From: Opitutia bacterium
GTDB lineage: Bacteria > Verrucomicrobiota > Verrucomicrobiia > Opitutales > Opitutaceae
Assembly (NCBI GenBank): GCA_016190985.1
Contig: JACPPI010000020.1
Coordinates: 1-64,000, forward strand
Direction of reading: 5' to 3'
Length of the DNA stretch: 64,000 bases
The notes under the pieces were generated by a model. That model was given only the letters and a program-made list of their open reading frames with translations. It was not told the origin of the DNA and did not search any database. Position numbers and translations under genes: made by a program. Shown one piece after another: positions 24,461 through 33,757 of the stretch (positions within the stretch are counted from its first letter, which is position 1; each line of letters begins with the position of its first letter).

Positions 24461-27067
24461 ATGATGAAGCTGGCGCGCCCCTTTTTGCTTTCGGTCTGGC
24501 TCATGGCCGCGCTGGCCAGCGCCCAGGTGGCCGGGCCGGGTCCGCTGGCCGGCGAGCACGCCGCGGCGCAACTGGTGCCGGGCGGCTGGATCGTGGCGGA
24601 AGGCCGGGCGAACGCGGCGCTACAGGCGGGATTTCCGGCGACGGCGGCGGCCGGCTTCCGGGAATTGCTGCGCGATCCGGCCCTGCCGGCGGAGGCGAGA
24701 CACCGGGTGACGCTCGCGCTGGTCACTTCGCTGCTTGACGCGGGCGAACTGGCGGAGGCGGAGAACAATCTGAACAGCTACCTCGGCCCGCGCAACGCGA
24801 GCTACCACCTGCGCGCGGGCCTGCTCGCGTCGGCCGGTCGGCGCACGGCGCAGGCCAAGGCCGCGCTGGCGGCGGGCAAGGCCGAGGATCTGCCGGCGGC
24901 CGACCGCGGCTGGTGGCTTTTCCTGCAGGCCGGCGTGGCGGATGCGGAGAACGACTTTGCCCGGGCCAACACGCTCTATGAACAGGCGATCGGCGCGGCG
25001 GTCTCCCCATTGCAGCGGGCCCGGCTGATGCTCGGCCAGGAGCAGGCCTTGATCCGGCGCGGCGCGCTCAACGAGGCGCAGATGGCGAACACGCGGCAGA
25101 CGATGGAGCGTTTCCCCGGCCAGCGGACGGGCTACGACGCGGCGCGCACCTACGCCGCTGCGCTGGCGGAGCAGGGGCGCGCGCCCGAGGCGCAGGCGAT
25201 CCTGCAACGCCAGCTCGCCGTGCTGCCCGCGACCGAGCGCAATGTCGCGGACCAGTTCCGCCTGATGCTCGGCCTGATCGCGGGCGAGGACAGCGTGGCC
25301 GGCCGGCAGGCCTTCCGGCAACTGCTGCGCGACGGCCAGCGGCCGGACACGCAGCGCCTCGCGCTGCAACTGCTGGCGCGCGGCGCCAAGACCCCGGGCG
25401 AACGCGAGCAGTTGCGCCGCGACATGGCGGATCTGCTCGGCAACCCGGCCCAGCGGGCGATCCATGAAGACCTGACGCTGGCGCGGGCCCAGTCCGAATT
25501 GCTGGACAAGATGTATGCGGAGGCCGAGCAGCACGCGCGCCAGTTGCTCGAGCTGTATCCCGGCTCGGCGCTCAAGGCGGCCGCGCTGGGGGTGCGGCTG
25601 GCGGTGGCCTGGGACCAGAAACGCTATCGGACGGCGGCGGATGTCATCGCGCAACTGCGCGCGGTCATCGGTGAGGGCCGCGAACGTGCCGAGCTGGGCG
25701 TGCTGTTGGCCGAGGCGTTTTTCCGCGCCGAGGACTACAGGAACGCGGCCGACGCCTACGCGGCGGCGCTGCACGAGCTGCCGGCGGTCGTGCCCGCGGG
25801 CACCTTGATTTTCCAGCGCGTGCTGGCGGACATCCGCGCCGACCAGATCGACGCGGCGGCCAGACAACTGGACGAGGCGGTGGCGACGCCGGGGTTCGAC
25901 GCGGTGAGCCGCTGGCAGGCGGAATGGAACCTGGTCAAGGAGATGCAGGTGCGCGGGCAATCCGCCGCCGCCTACGCCCGGGTGGAGCGGCTGCTGGCCG
26001 GGGGCGCGCCAGGCGTGCCGGCGGAGCTGCGCATCCGGCTGATGTGGCTGCGCGCGAAGCTGTCGTTCGACAACAGCCAGCCCGGCACGACTCTGCAACA
26101 GGCGGACGAGCTGCTGGCCCTGTTGGGAAAGGACGGACTGGCGGACGCGGCGCTGCGGACCGAGGTCACGAGCACGGTGCAGTTGCTCAAGGCCCAGGCG
26201 CTGCTGGCGTTGAAGCGGGAGGCCGACGGCATCGCGCTGCTCGACAAGTTGCGGGGTGATTTCCACGACACGGCGGCGGCGCAGTATTCCTACCTGGTGC
26301 AGGCCGGGCATCTCACGCAACGGGGCGACCTGGCGGGCGCGCAGCGCGTGCTGATCAGTTTCGTGGACACCAAGGAATACCGGCAGAGCGCCTACGCGCC
26401 GCTGGCGCTGTATGAGGCGGCGCTCAGCCTGGAGCAGCAGGGGCTCGACCGGCATCTGGAGGAGGCGAACAAGCTGCTCGAACGGCTGGTGGAGGCCTAC
26501 CCGCGCGACGAGCTGGTGTTCCACGCCCGGTTGAAGCAGGGCGACCTGCTGCGGAAGCTGAATTTTTTCCCGCAGGCGCGGCAGGTGTATGAGAACCTCA
26601 TCAACAACTCGGGCCTCCACCCCGACGTGCTGCTCGCGCAGCTGGCGCTGGCCGACACCCTCTTCGCCCAAGGGGCCAACAGCGTGGTGAACTACGAGAG
26701 CGCGGCGGCGATCTTCGAGCGGCTGCGCGACCTGCCCACCGCGCCGGTGGACCTGCGCGCGGAGGCGGGCTACAAATGGGGTTATGCGCTGGCCAAGCGC
26801 GCCCAGCCGGCCAAGGCGCAGACCGTGTTCTGGTCCGTGGTGGACGCATTCCTGCTCGATGCCGCGCAGGCGCTGAAACTCGGCGCGAAGGGCCGCTACT
26901 GGATTTCGCGCACCCTGCTCGAACTCGGCCAGATCCATGAGGACGCGGGCCGGCTCGACGAGGCGCAGCGCGCCTACCGGCTGATTGTGGATTATAAGCT
27001 CAGCGGAGCGGCGCAGGCGCAGGCGAAACTTGCGCGGTATGGCGCCGCCGGAGGAGCCAAGCCATGA
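24461..27067 (+). CDS. large exported TPR protein of an ExbB/ExbD-type operon
   Basis: 868 residues. Residues 1-21 (MMKLARPFLLSVWLMAALAS core) are a signal peptide, and the remainder is almost wholly helical repeats of TPR type (LVTSLLDAGELAEAENNLNS, ALAEQGRAPEAQAILQRQLA, FPQARQVYENLINNSGLHPD, IHEDAGRLDEAQRAYRLIVD). It would be a long periplasmic superhelix. The ExbB-like gene starts 52 bases downstream, followed by ExbD-like and TonB-like genes, so the protein probably links an energised inner-membrane motor to a periplasmic or outer-membrane partner. The start is ATG 24461, with a second ATG one codon later. The exact number of repeats was not counted. Confidence 0.83.
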   Translation: MMKLARPFLLSVWLMAALASAQVAGPGPLAGEHAAAQLVPGGWIVAEGRANAALQAGFPATAAAGFRELLRDPALPAEARHRVTLALVTSLLDAGELAEAENNLNSYLGPRNASYHLRAGLLASAGRRTAQAKAALAAGKAEDLPAADRGWWLFLQAGVADAENDFARANTLYEQAIGAAVSPLQRARLMLGQEQALIRRGALNEAQMANTRQTMERFPGQRTGYDAARTYAAALAEQGRAPEAQAILQRQLAVLPATERNVADQFRLMLGLIAGEDSVAGRQAFRQLLRDGQRPDTQRLALQLLARGAKTPGEREQLRRDMADLLGNPAQRAIHEDLTLARAQSELLDKMYAEAEQHARQLLELYPGSALKAAALGVRLAVAWDQKRYRTAADVIAQLRAVIGEGRERAELGVLLAEAFFRAEDYRNAADAYAAALHELPAVVPAGTLIFQRVLADIRADQIDAAARQLDEAVATPGFDAVSRWQAEWNLVKEMQVRGQSAAAYARVERLLAGGAPGVPAELRIRLMWLRAKLSFDNSQPGTTLQQADELLALLGKDGLADAALRTEVTSTVQLLKAQALLALKREADGIALLDKLRGDFHDTAAAQYSYLVQAGHLTQRGDLAGAQRVLISFVDTKEYRQSAYAPLALYEAALSLEQQGLDRHLEEANKLLERLVEAYPRDELVFHARLKQGDLLRKLNFFPQARQVYENLINNSGLHPDVLLAQLALADTLFAQGANSVVNYESAAAIFERLRDLPTAPVDLRAEAGYKWGYALAKRAQPAKAQTVFWSVVDAFLLDAAQALKLGAKGRYWISRTLLELGQIHEDAGRLDEAQRAYRLIVDYKLSGAAQAQAKLARYGAAGGAKP

Positions 27068-27119
27068 GGCGGTTTGGCATTTACGCCCGGAACACCCCGC
27101 GCATGATGCCCGCATCCCC

Positions 27120-27764
27120 ATGACGGATTTCAGCTACAGTGTCTTCGCCCAGGGCGGTCCGGTGATGTGGCTGCTGGTGTTGCTGGGACTCGCGGCGCTC
27201 ATCATCTTCATCGAGCGCGCGCTCTTCCTGCACCGCGGGCAGATCCGCTCGACGGAATTCCTCGGCGGCATCAAGAACCTGCTGCAGAAGCAGCGGCTGA
27301 TGGAGGCGCTGACGCTGTGCGAGGAGACGCCCGGACCAGTGGCAAAGATCGTGAAGGCCGGACTGCGGCACGCCGCCGACGATGAGCAGGCGATGCGGTT
27401 CGCCATCCAGGAGGCGGCGATCGTGGAAATCCCGGTGCTGGAGCGGCGCATCGGCGCGCTCGCGGCCGTGGCGCAGATCGCGCCGCTGTTCGGGCTGCTC
27501 GGCACCCTGCTCGGCATGATCAGGACCTTCTGGCTCTTCAACCAGGGCGGCAATTACGCCACGCCGGTCGTGCTGGCCGGCGGCATGTGGGAGGCGCTGC
27601 TCACCGCGGCGGCCGGACTGGCCGTGGCCATCCCGGCGCACCTCGCGCGGCATTTCCTCACGGGCCGCGTGCGCGCGCTGGTGCAGGACATGGAGTGGGC
27701 CGGCAGCGAGCTGATGCGCTTTCTGCTGCGGGACCACCGCAACGGCGGCGGGGAGAAAAAATGA
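27120..27764 (+). CDS. exbB: MotA/TolQ/ExbB-family channel protein
   Basis: 214 residues with the standard three-helix plan: helix 1 at 14-34 (PVMWLLVLLGLAALIIFIER), helix 2 at about 108-138 with IAPLFGLLGTLLGMIRTF, and helix 3 at about 152-180 with GGMWEALLTAAAGLAVAIPA. The helix 2 Thr129 is kept. In helix 3 the usual TT of EALxTTAxGL reads TA (Thr162-Ala163), so one channel hydroxyl appears lost. The family forms a pentamer that powers TonB- or Tol-type machines. It overlaps the ExbD-like start by ATGA. Which machine it serves is not known. Confidence 0.9.
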   Translation: MTDFSYSVFAQGGPVMWLLVLLGLAALIIFIERALFLHRGQIRSTEFLGGIKNLLQKQRLMEALTLCEETPGPVAKIVKAGLRHAADDEQAMRFAIQEAAIVEIPVLERRIGALAAVAQIAPLFGLLGTLLGMIRTFWLFNQGGNYATPVVLAGGMWEALLTAAAGLAVAIPAHLARHFLTGRVRALVQDMEWAGSELMRFLLRDHRNGGGEKK

Positions 27765-28222
27765 TCACGCGCCCGCTCGACCTGGAATCGCGGCTGAGTC
27801 CGCCCCCGCGCGACCTGAATTTCTTCGCGTGGGTGAACGTCGGGGTGATCGTGCTGTTCTTCGGCTTGCTCGGCTCGCGGTTCGTGCTGGCGCCGGGCGT
27901 GCCGGTCGGGGTGGGGGGCCAGCCGGGTGTGATCGAGCTGCCTTCCACCGGCTCGGCGGCGGCGGGCATGGCCTCGGTCGTGGTCAGCTACCGGCGCGAC
28001 GACGTGATCCTGTTTGAGGGCGGCAAATACAGCCTCACAGAATTGCGCCAGCACATGGCGGGCTATGCGAAGGATCATCCCGGCGCCGTGATGCTGGTGC
28101 GGGCCGACCGGCAGGTGTCGCTGCAGTCGTTCCTGGATCTGTGCGCCATGGCGCGCGAAGTGGGCTTTGCCAACGTGCAGGTGGCCGCGGAAAAGCCGGC
28201 GGCCGAAAACGTGCCGAAATAG
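27761..28222 (+). CDS. exbD: ExbD/TolR-family protein lacking the proton-relay Asp
   Basis: 153 residues: a short cytoplasmic tail, one helix (residues 22-43, core AWVNVGVIVLFFGLLGSRF) and a periplasmic domain (VVSYRRDDVILFEGGKYSLT, VMLVRADRQVSLQSFLDLCA) with the ExbD/TolR fold pattern. Canonical members have FIDV or VVDV here, where the Asp (ExbD D25, TolR D23) is essential for proton use. In this protein the residue is Asn26 (WVNV). The gene overlaps exbB by four bases and the TonB-like gene starts eight bases after it. The family call is secure from context plus periplasmic domain; energy coupling is doubtful. Confidence 0.82.
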   Translation: MITRPLDLESRLSPPPRDLNFFAWVNVGVIVLFFGLLGSRFVLAPGVPVGVGGQPGVIELPSTGSAAAGMASVVVSYRRDDVILFEGGKYSLTELRQHMAGYAKDHPGAVMLVRADRQVSLQSFLDLCAMAREVGFANVQVAAEKPAAENVPK

Positions 28223-28230
28223 GAGGCCGC

Positions 28231-28962
28231 GTGCACATCGGGAAAATCGAGGTGAAGCGCCGGGTGTGGGCCGGCTTGGGATTCGCCCTGAGTGTCACGG
28301 GGGCGTGGTGGGTCTGGATGCAGTCCAGGCCGCCGGTCGTGGTGGTGGCGGAGCGGGCGCAGCCACCGTTTGTGCGATTCGCCGGCGCGGGCACGGGTGT
28401 GGCCGACCAGGTTTTGCGCGAGCGGGCGGATTTGTTTGACCCGACGCCGCTGTTTTTTCCGACGGAGTGGAACTACGGCCAGCAACCGCTGCGCGACAAC
28501 CTGCGCCGACAGCCGGGTCAGGTCTTCGGGAGCTACGAGCCGGTCTACAGTTTTGCCGAGACAAGCATGAAGCCCTACGGGGCCGAAGCGCGAATCCCGT
28601 CGGAAAAACTCTCCGACGTTCTGTCCCAGGGCAACGAGGCTCCGTTTGCGGGCTTCGGACAGATTGACGCCCCGCGCCCCGCCTTGCCCGGACGGGCCGG
28701 ATTTCTTGAAGTCACAGGTTTTGCCGCCGTTGAACCGATTATAGCGCAGGCACTTGAAGGCATCTCGGTTCCGCGCGTGGACTATGCGCCCATGGAGTTT
28801 TTGCTGATGATAAGCAGCGCGGGCATCGTGGGTGACCCGGTTCAGACCAGCGGTTCGGGGTGGGAGGAAGTGGATGTTTTCTTCCGATCTTACCTTGTAA
28901 AAACCGCGCGCTTAGGCGAGCGATTGAGTCCCGGGCGCTATCGCGTATTGATCGGACCGTAG
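28231..28962 (+). CDS. TonB-like envelope protein, fourth gene of the operon
   Basis: 243 residues from GTG 28231, which has AGGAGG starting ten bases ahead of it. One helix at 12-30 (VWAGLGFALSVTGAWWVWM) anchors a long extracytoplasmic region of low predicted structure. The last 55 residues (MEFLLMISSAGIVGDPVQTS, then SYLVKTARLGERLSPGRYRV) follow the spacing of a TonB C-terminal domain: strand, SSxG turn, acidic helix, strand. The usual proline-rich spacer is short and the match is weak. Its place behind exbB and exbD supports a TonB or TolA-like role. No other family was recognised. Confidence 0.55.
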   Translation: MHIGKIEVKRRVWAGLGFALSVTGAWWVWMQSRPPVVVVAERAQPPFVRFAGAGTGVADQVLRERADLFDPTPLFFPTEWNYGQQPLRDNLRRQPGQVFGSYEPVYSFAETSMKPYGAEARIPSEKLSDVLSQGNEAPFAGFGQIDAPRPALPGRAGFLEVTGFAAVEPIIAQALEGISVPRVDYAPMEFLLMISSAGIVGDPVQTSGSGWEEVDVFFRSYLVKTARLGERLSPGRYRVLIGP

Positions 28963-29055
28963 GATTTTTGGGGAATTCGCAAGAATCTAGTTGACGGTCC
29001 ATTTTCAGAATTGTTTCCTCCCCGTTCTCTTTGTTTTTTGCCAGTGACTTGGTCT

Positions 29056-29131
29056 GCCCAGATAGCTCAGTTGGTAGAGCACGTTCTTGGTAAGGACGAG
29101 GTCGCCGGTTCGAATCCGGTTCTGGGCTCCA
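29056..29131 (+). tRNA. tRNA-Thr (GGT)
   Basis: A 76-base cloverleaf with acceptor GCCCAGA/TCTGGGC, D-arm AGCTCAGTTGGTAGAGC, anticodon stem CGTTC/GGACG with loop TTGGTAA (anticodon GGT, threonine) and T-arm CCGGTTCGAATCCGG. CCA is encoded (29129-29131). It stands just before tuf, as thrT does before tufB in E. coli. A TTGACG at 28991-28996 could be a -35 element, but the -10 is poor. Confidence 0.97.
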
Positions 29132-29203
29132 GGGCGACGTCGGCGATCACCGACGTTAATCAAGATCAACAACTTCAATACCTAATCATAACCACTACTC
29201 CAC

Positions 29204-30394
29204 ATGGCTAAAGGAACATTCGAACGCAAAAAGCCGCACGTCAACGTCGGCACGATTGGTCACGTCGATCACGGCAAGACCACGCTCACCACCGCGATTC
29301 TCGCCTGCCAGGCCCGCAAGGGTCTCGCCGAGGTCAAGTCCTACGCGGACATCGCCAAGGGCGGCACCGTGCGCGACGCCTCCAAGATCGTCACGATCTC
29401 GGTCGCCCACGTGGAGTATGAGTCCGACAAGCGCCACTACGCGCACGTCGACTGCCCCGGCCACGCCGACTTCGTCAAGAACATGATCACCGGCGCCGCC
29501 CAGATGGACGGCGGCATCCTCGTGGTCTCGGCCGCCGACGGCCCGATGCCGCAGACCCGCGAGCACATCCTCCTTGCCCGCCAGGTCGGCGTGCCGAAGC
29601 TGGTGGTGTTCCTCAACAAGGTCGACCTCATCGACGACAAGGACCTTCTCGAGCTCGTCGAAGAGGAAATCCGCGATCTGCTCACCAAGTATCAGTTCGA
29701 CGGCAAGGGCGCCAAGATCATCCGTGGTTCCGCCACGGCCGCCCTCGAGGGCAAGCCGGAGGGCGAGGCCGCCATCCAGGCGCTGATGGAGGCCATCGAC
29801 TCCGAGATTCCCGAGCCCGCCCGCGAGCTCGACAAACCGTTCCTGATGTCCGTCGAGGACGTCTTCTCGATCACCGGCCGCGGCACCGTCGCCACCGGCC
29901 GCATCGAGCGCGGCATCTGCAAGCTCAACGACACCGTCGAGATCGTCGGCCTGCGCGACACCACGACGACCGTCGTCACCGGCATCGAGATGTTCCGCAA
30001 GCTCCTCGATCAGGGGCAGGCGGGCGACAACGTCGGCATCCTGCTCCGCGGCATTGAAAAGGACGGCATCGAGCGCGGCCAGGTCATCGCCGCCCCGAAG
30101 TCCATCAAGCCGCACAGGAAGGCCAAGGCCGAGATCTACGTCCTCTCGAAGGACGAGGGCGGCCGCCACACGCCGTTCTTCAACGGCTACCGCCCCCAGT
30201 TCTACTTCCGCACCACGGACGTGACCGGCGTCGTCAACCTGCCGAAGGGCGTGGAGATGATCATGCCGGGCGACAACATCGCCGTCGACATCGAGCTCAT
30301 CGTGCCGATCGCCATGGAGAAGACCCAGAAGTTCGCCATCCGCGAGGGCGGCCGCACCATCGGTGCCGGCCGTGTCACCGAGATCGTCGAATAA
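29204..30394 (+). CDS. tuf: elongation factor Tu
   Basis: A 396-residue EF-Tu that carries aminoacyl-tRNA to the ribosome as a GTP complex. The G motifs are visible: [11 protein letters not shown] (18-28), [20 protein letters not shown] (80s), NKVDLIDD and the SAL-type specificity segment ([10 protein letters not shown]). Domains 2 and 3 follow ([27 protein letters not shown]). It is the only tuf copy in the window, and the str-type cluster further on (rpsL-rpsG-fusA) lacks one. Confidence 0.98.
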   Translation: MAKGTFERKKPHVNVGTIGHVDHGKTTLTTAILACQARKGLAEVKSYADIAKGGTVRDASKIVTISVAHVEYESDKRHYAHVDCPGHADFVKNMITGAAQMDGGILVVSAADGPMPQTREHILLARQVGVPKLVVFLNKVDLIDDKDLLELVEEEIRDLLTKYQFDGKGAKIIRGSATAALEGKPEGEAAIQALMEAIDSEIPEPARELDKPFLMSVEDVFSITGRGTVATGRIERGICKLNDTVEIVGLRDTTTTVVTGIEMFRKLLDQGQAGDNVGILLRGIEKDGIERGQVIAAPKSIKPHRKAKAEIYVLSKDEGGRHTPFFNGYRPQFYFRTTDVTGVVNLPKGVEMIMPGDNIAVDIELIVPIAMEKTQKFAIREGGRTIGAGRVTEIVE

Positions 30395-30424
30395 GCGTCC
30401 CGCAAACCTCTTCCGACCGACGCT

Positions 30425-30451
30425 GCCGGGGCTCCTTTTTGGGGTCCCGGC
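30425..30451 (+). terminator. hairpin between tuf and tRNA-Trp
   Basis: GCCGGGGCTCC, a T-rich loop, then GGGGTCCCGGC. The 10-11 bp stem lies 30 bases after the tuf stop. There is no run of Ts after it, so it may be a processing or partial-termination signal rather than a full terminator. Confidence 0.5.
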
Positions 30452-30484
30452 TGTGTCGTCTAAAAGAAATAGAATCATAACCAC

Positions 30485-30560
30485 AGGGGTGTAGCTCAAT
30501 TGGTAGAGTAGCGGTCTCCAAAACCGTTGGTTGGGGGTTCGATTCCCTCCGCCCCTGCCA
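30485..30560 (+). tRNA. tRNA-Trp (CCA)
   Basis: A 76-base cloverleaf with acceptor AGGGGTG/CGCCCCT, anticodon stem GCGGT/ACCGT and loop CTCCAAA (anticodon CCA, tryptophan). The discriminator is G and CCA is encoded at the 3' end. It sits 18 bases before secE, the common tuf-trnW-secE-nusG order; rpmG, which often lies between, is absent. Confidence 0.97.
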
Positions 30561-30578
30561 CCTTCGCCCGTCAAACAA

Positions 30579-30785
30579 ATGGCCAATCCCTTCCGCACCG
30601 TCCGCATTTTCGCCAGCGAGCTCGTCGGCGAGCTGCAGAAAGCCAGCTGGCCGACCAAGACCGAGCTCAAGGACTCGACGATCGTCGTGATCGTCGCGTG
30701 CCTGCTGCTCGGCCTCTTCACCAGCATCAGCGACTTCGCCCTCTACAACGTGGTCGACGCCGTGACCGAGTTCATCAGCCGCTAA
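30579..30785 (+). CDS. secE: preprotein translocase subunit SecE
   Basis: A 68-residue single-helix SecE. The amphipathic segment [20 protein letters not shown] is followed by the membrane helix [20 protein letters not shown]. It clamps SecY in the inner-membrane translocon. The short one-helix form is the usual one outside gammaproteobacteria. nusG starts 11 bases later. ATG 30579 gives the expected N terminus. Confidence 0.95.
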   Translation: MANPFRTVRIFASELVGELQKASWPTKTELKDSTIVVIVACLLLGLFTSISDFALYNVVDAVTEFISR

Positions 30786-30796
30786 TCTCCGCCCCG

Positions 30797-31372
30797 ATGA
30801 CCACCCAGACTTCCACCGGCGCCCAATGGTTCGCGCTCCACACCCTCTCCGGCCAGGAGAACAAGGTGAAGAATTACATCGAGAAATTCCGCAAGGCCGA
30901 GGAGCTCGACGACTACATCGCCGAGGTGCTGCTGCCCACGGAGGTCGTCTCCGAGGTCAAGGGCGGCAAGAAGTCGACCAAGGTCCGCAAGCTTTATCCG
31001 GGCTACGTGTTCATCAACATGAAGCTGTTCGACGAGAACGGCCAGGTGATCATCAAGCCGTTCTATTTCGTCAAGGACGCCGGCGGCGTCATCGGCTTCG
31101 TCGGGGGCGACAAGCCCGCCCCGCTGCGCCAGGCCGAGATCGACGAGATCAAGGCCCGCGTCGAGGCCGCCTCCGGCAAGGAAGTGCCGAAGGTCACCTT
31201 CGAGGTCGGCGAGGAAGTGAAGATCACCGACGGCGCCTTCGCCAACCTGACCGGCCGCGTCGACGAGGTCGATCCCGCCCGCGGCAAGCTCAAGATTTCC
31301 GTCTCCATTTTCGGCCGGTTCACGCCCGTCGAACTCGAATACTGGCAGGTCCAGCGCGCCTCTGAAAGCTGA
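30797..31372 (+). CDS. nusG: transcription termination/antitermination factor NusG
   Basis: 191 residues. The NGN domain ([34 protein letters not shown]) is followed by a KOW domain near residue 135 ([20 protein letters not shown]) ending [14 protein letters not shown]. It binds the RNA polymerase clamp and links it to Rho or ribosomes. The order secE-nusG-rplK is standard. ATG 30797 follows secE closely. Confidence 0.97.
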   Translation: MTTQTSTGAQWFALHTLSGQENKVKNYIEKFRKAEELDDYIAEVLLPTEVVSEVKGGKKSTKVRKLYPGYVFINMKLFDENGQVIIKPFYFVKDAGGVIGFVGGDKPAPLRQAEIDEIKARVEAASGKEVPKVTFEVGEEVKITDGAFANLTGRVDEVDPARGKLKISVSIFGRFTPVELEYWQVQRASES

Positions 31373-31413
31373 TCCCGCCGCCCCCACCACCAACCAGTCA
31401 TCCTCCACTTACC

Positions 31414-31839
31414 ATGGCCAAGAAAATTCAAGGTTACGTCCGCCTCCAGCTCCCCGCCGGTGCGGCCAATCCCGCCCCCCCGGTCGGACCCGCCCTCGGC
31501 GCCCAGGGCGTCAACATCATGGGCTTCTGCAAGGAATTCAACGCGAAGACCAAGGACCAGAATGGCATGATCATTCCGGTCGTCATCACGGTCTACTCGG
31601 ACAAGTCCTTCACGTTCATCCTCAAGTCGCCCCCGGCTTCCGTGCTCCTCAAGAAGGCCGCCGGCATCGCCGCCGGCTCGGCCAAGCCCAACATGGACAA
31701 GGTCGGCAAGGTCACGCGCAAGCAGATCCTCGAGATCATCAAGATCAAGAAGGCCGACCTCAACGCCAACAGCGACGAGGCCGCCATCCGCATGATCGCC
31801 GGCACCGCCCGCAACATGGGCATCGAAGTCGTCGACTGA
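31414..31839 (+). CDS. rplK: 50S ribosomal protein L11
   Basis: A 141-residue L11 with the N-terminal factor-binding domain ([35 protein letters not shown]) and the C-terminal rRNA-binding domain ([20 protein letters not shown]). Part of the GTPase-associated centre. Length and ends match the family; first of rplKAJL. Confidence 0.98.
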   Translation: MAKKIQGYVRLQLPAGAANPAPPVGPALGAQGVNIMGFCKEFNAKTKDQNGMIIPVVITVYSDKSFTFILKSPPASVLLKKAAGIAAGSAKPNMDKVGKVTRKQILEIIKIKKADLNANSDEAAIRMIAGTARNMGIEVVD

Positions 31840-31903
31840 TTTTTCCTCAACCACCACTCACCGCGGGAGTCCCACCGGACGTTCGCACCGCAAGGAGTCA
31901 AAA

Positions 31904-32599
31904 ATGCCCGTCAAACCAAGCAAAAGATACCGCAGCGCCGTCTCGGCCGCCGATCTCTCCAAGGAATATCCCCTCAAGGAAGCCGTGGAGATCCTGACCA
32001 AGTTCCCCAAGGCCAAATTCGACGAGACCGTCGAGCTGTCCTTCCGCCTCGGCGTTGATCCGGCGCAGGGCGACCAGATGGTGCGCGGCACCACGCCGCT
32101 GCCCAACGGCTCCGGCAAGAAGGTCCGCGTGATCGTCTTCACCGACGATGCCGACAAGGCCCTTGCCGCCGGCGCCGATCATGCCGGCTTGACCGAGCTG
32201 ATGGCCAAGATCAACGGCGGCTGGCTCGACTTCGACGTCGCCATCGCGACGACCGAGGCCATGAAGCAGGTCCGCACGCTCGCGCGCGTCCTCGGCCCCA
32301 AGGGGCTCATGCCGAACCCGAAGTCGGGCACCGTCACCGACGACATCGCCGCGGGCATCAAGGCCGTGAAGGCCGGCCGCGTCGAGTTCAAGGTCGACAA
32401 GACCGCCAACATCGGCGTCGGCGTCGGCAAGCGCTCGTTCACCGCCGACCAGATCACCGAAAACGTCGCCGCCGTCCTCGAGGCCGTCGGCAAGGCCAAG
32501 CCGGCCGCCTTCAAGGGCCACTACATCAAGAGCGTCACGCTCTCGTCGTCCATGAGCCCGGGCGTGAAGCTCGCGGCCGCCGAGTTCAACAAATTCTAA
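31904..32599 (+). CDS. rplA: 50S ribosomal protein L1
   Basis: A 231-residue L1 of the mobile stalk, with LRVLGPKGLMPNPK-type signature (RVLGPKGLMPNPKSGTV) and the C-terminal FKGHYIKSVTLSSSMSPGVK. In E. coli L1 represses its own operon by binding the mRNA leader; the 64-base gap before it could hold such a site but none is obvious. rplJ starts 10 bases after its stop. Confidence 0.98.
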   Translation: MPVKPSKRYRSAVSAADLSKEYPLKEAVEILTKFPKAKFDETVELSFRLGVDPAQGDQMVRGTTPLPNGSGKKVRVIVFTDDADKALAAGADHAGLTELMAKINGGWLDFDVAIATTEAMKQVRTLARVLGPKGLMPNPKSGTVTDDIAAGIKAVKAGRVEFKVDKTANIGVGVGKRSFTADQITENVAAVLEAVGKAKPAAFKGHYIKSVTLSSSMSPGVKLAAAEFNKF

Positions 32600-32609
32600 G
32601 GAGCCCACC

Positions 32610-33110
32610 ATGAGAGCCGAAAAACAATATTTGATCGATGAGGTCAGCGGGCACCTGAAGAAGTCCGACTACGTCATCCTCACCAACTTCACGAAACTCA
32701 CCGTCGCCGACGCGGCCGAGCTGCGCAAGCGCCTCGCCCCGGAGAAGGCCGAGTTCCACGTGGTCAAGAACAGCTCGTTCCGCGTCGCCGCCAAGGCCCT
32801 CGGCCTGCCCGACCTGGACAAGTCGCTCACCGGCCAGACCGCCGTCGTCGTCGGCGGCAAGAACCCCGCCGGGGTCGCCAAGGCGCTGAAGAAATTCATC
32901 GAGGAAAAGCAGAAGCTCGAGGTCAAGGTGGGCGTCATGGACAAGAAGCTCATGACGGCCGCCGATCTCTCGAAGCTCGCCGATCTGCCTTCGTTCGACG
33001 CCCTGCGCTCCATGCTCCTCGGCCTGCTCACCATGCAGGGCGCGGCGTTCGTCCGCGTCCTCAACGCCAAGGTCAAGAAGGAGCAGCCCGCTGCTGCTTC
33101 CGCCGCCTAA
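32610..33110 (+). CDS. rplJ: 50S ribosomal protein L10
   Basis: A 166-residue L10, the base of the L7/L12 stalk, with EVSGHLKKSDYVILTNFTKL at the N terminus and an Ala-rich tail. The 10-base gap from rplA leaves no room for the usual L10 leader, so any L10 autoregulation must act inside rplA or further up. Confidence 0.97.
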   Translation: MRAEKQYLIDEVSGHLKKSDYVILTNFTKLTVADAAELRKRLAPEKAEFHVVKNSSFRVAAKALGLPDLDKSLTGQTAVVVGGKNPAGVAKALKKFIEEKQKLEVKVGVMDKKLMTAADLSKLADLPSFDALRSMLLGLLTMQGAAFVRVLNAKVKKEQPAAASAA

Positions 33111-33236
33111 CCCACTCACCCAACCACAATTTTCCCGGCGCGAGCCGGGGAGCCCAACATCCAACGAAGAGGCTAGGGGATACGTCCCTTAAACGCGTTC
33201 CACCCGGGACCGCTATCCGCTTCAGGAGAACATACC

Positions 33237-33614
<378 letters not shown>

Positions 33615-33660
33615 CCACACTTACTTGGCGCTTCCGTCCGCATCCTCTCCGCTTTCGCCG

Positions 33661-33704
33661 AGACAGGTCGGGTCCCACCCCGGCCTGTCTTTCGGTTTTC
33701 TTTC
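33661..33704 (+). terminator. attenuator-like hairpin between rplL and rpoB
   Basis: AGACAGGTCGGG, loop TCCCA, then CCCCGGCCTGTCT (33661-33690), followed by TTCGGTTTTCTTTCC. The stem is about 12 bp with one G-T pair, and the tail is T-rich. It sits where many bacteria reduce transcription from the ribosomal genes into rpoBC. Partial termination is inferred. Confidence 0.65.
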
Positions 33705-33757
33705 CTATGTTCTTTTTGCGCCTGAGCCTGACCTCCGCGCACTCCTGAACCGCTCCG

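Noticed and set aside
24620-27121. An 833-codon reverse frame opposite the TPR gene
   Set aside because: Shadow with no signal or domain; the forward protein has a signal peptide and TPR units.
32600-32609. Classical L10 leader between rplA and rplJ
   Set aside because: The gap is only 10 bases; no room for the leader structure.
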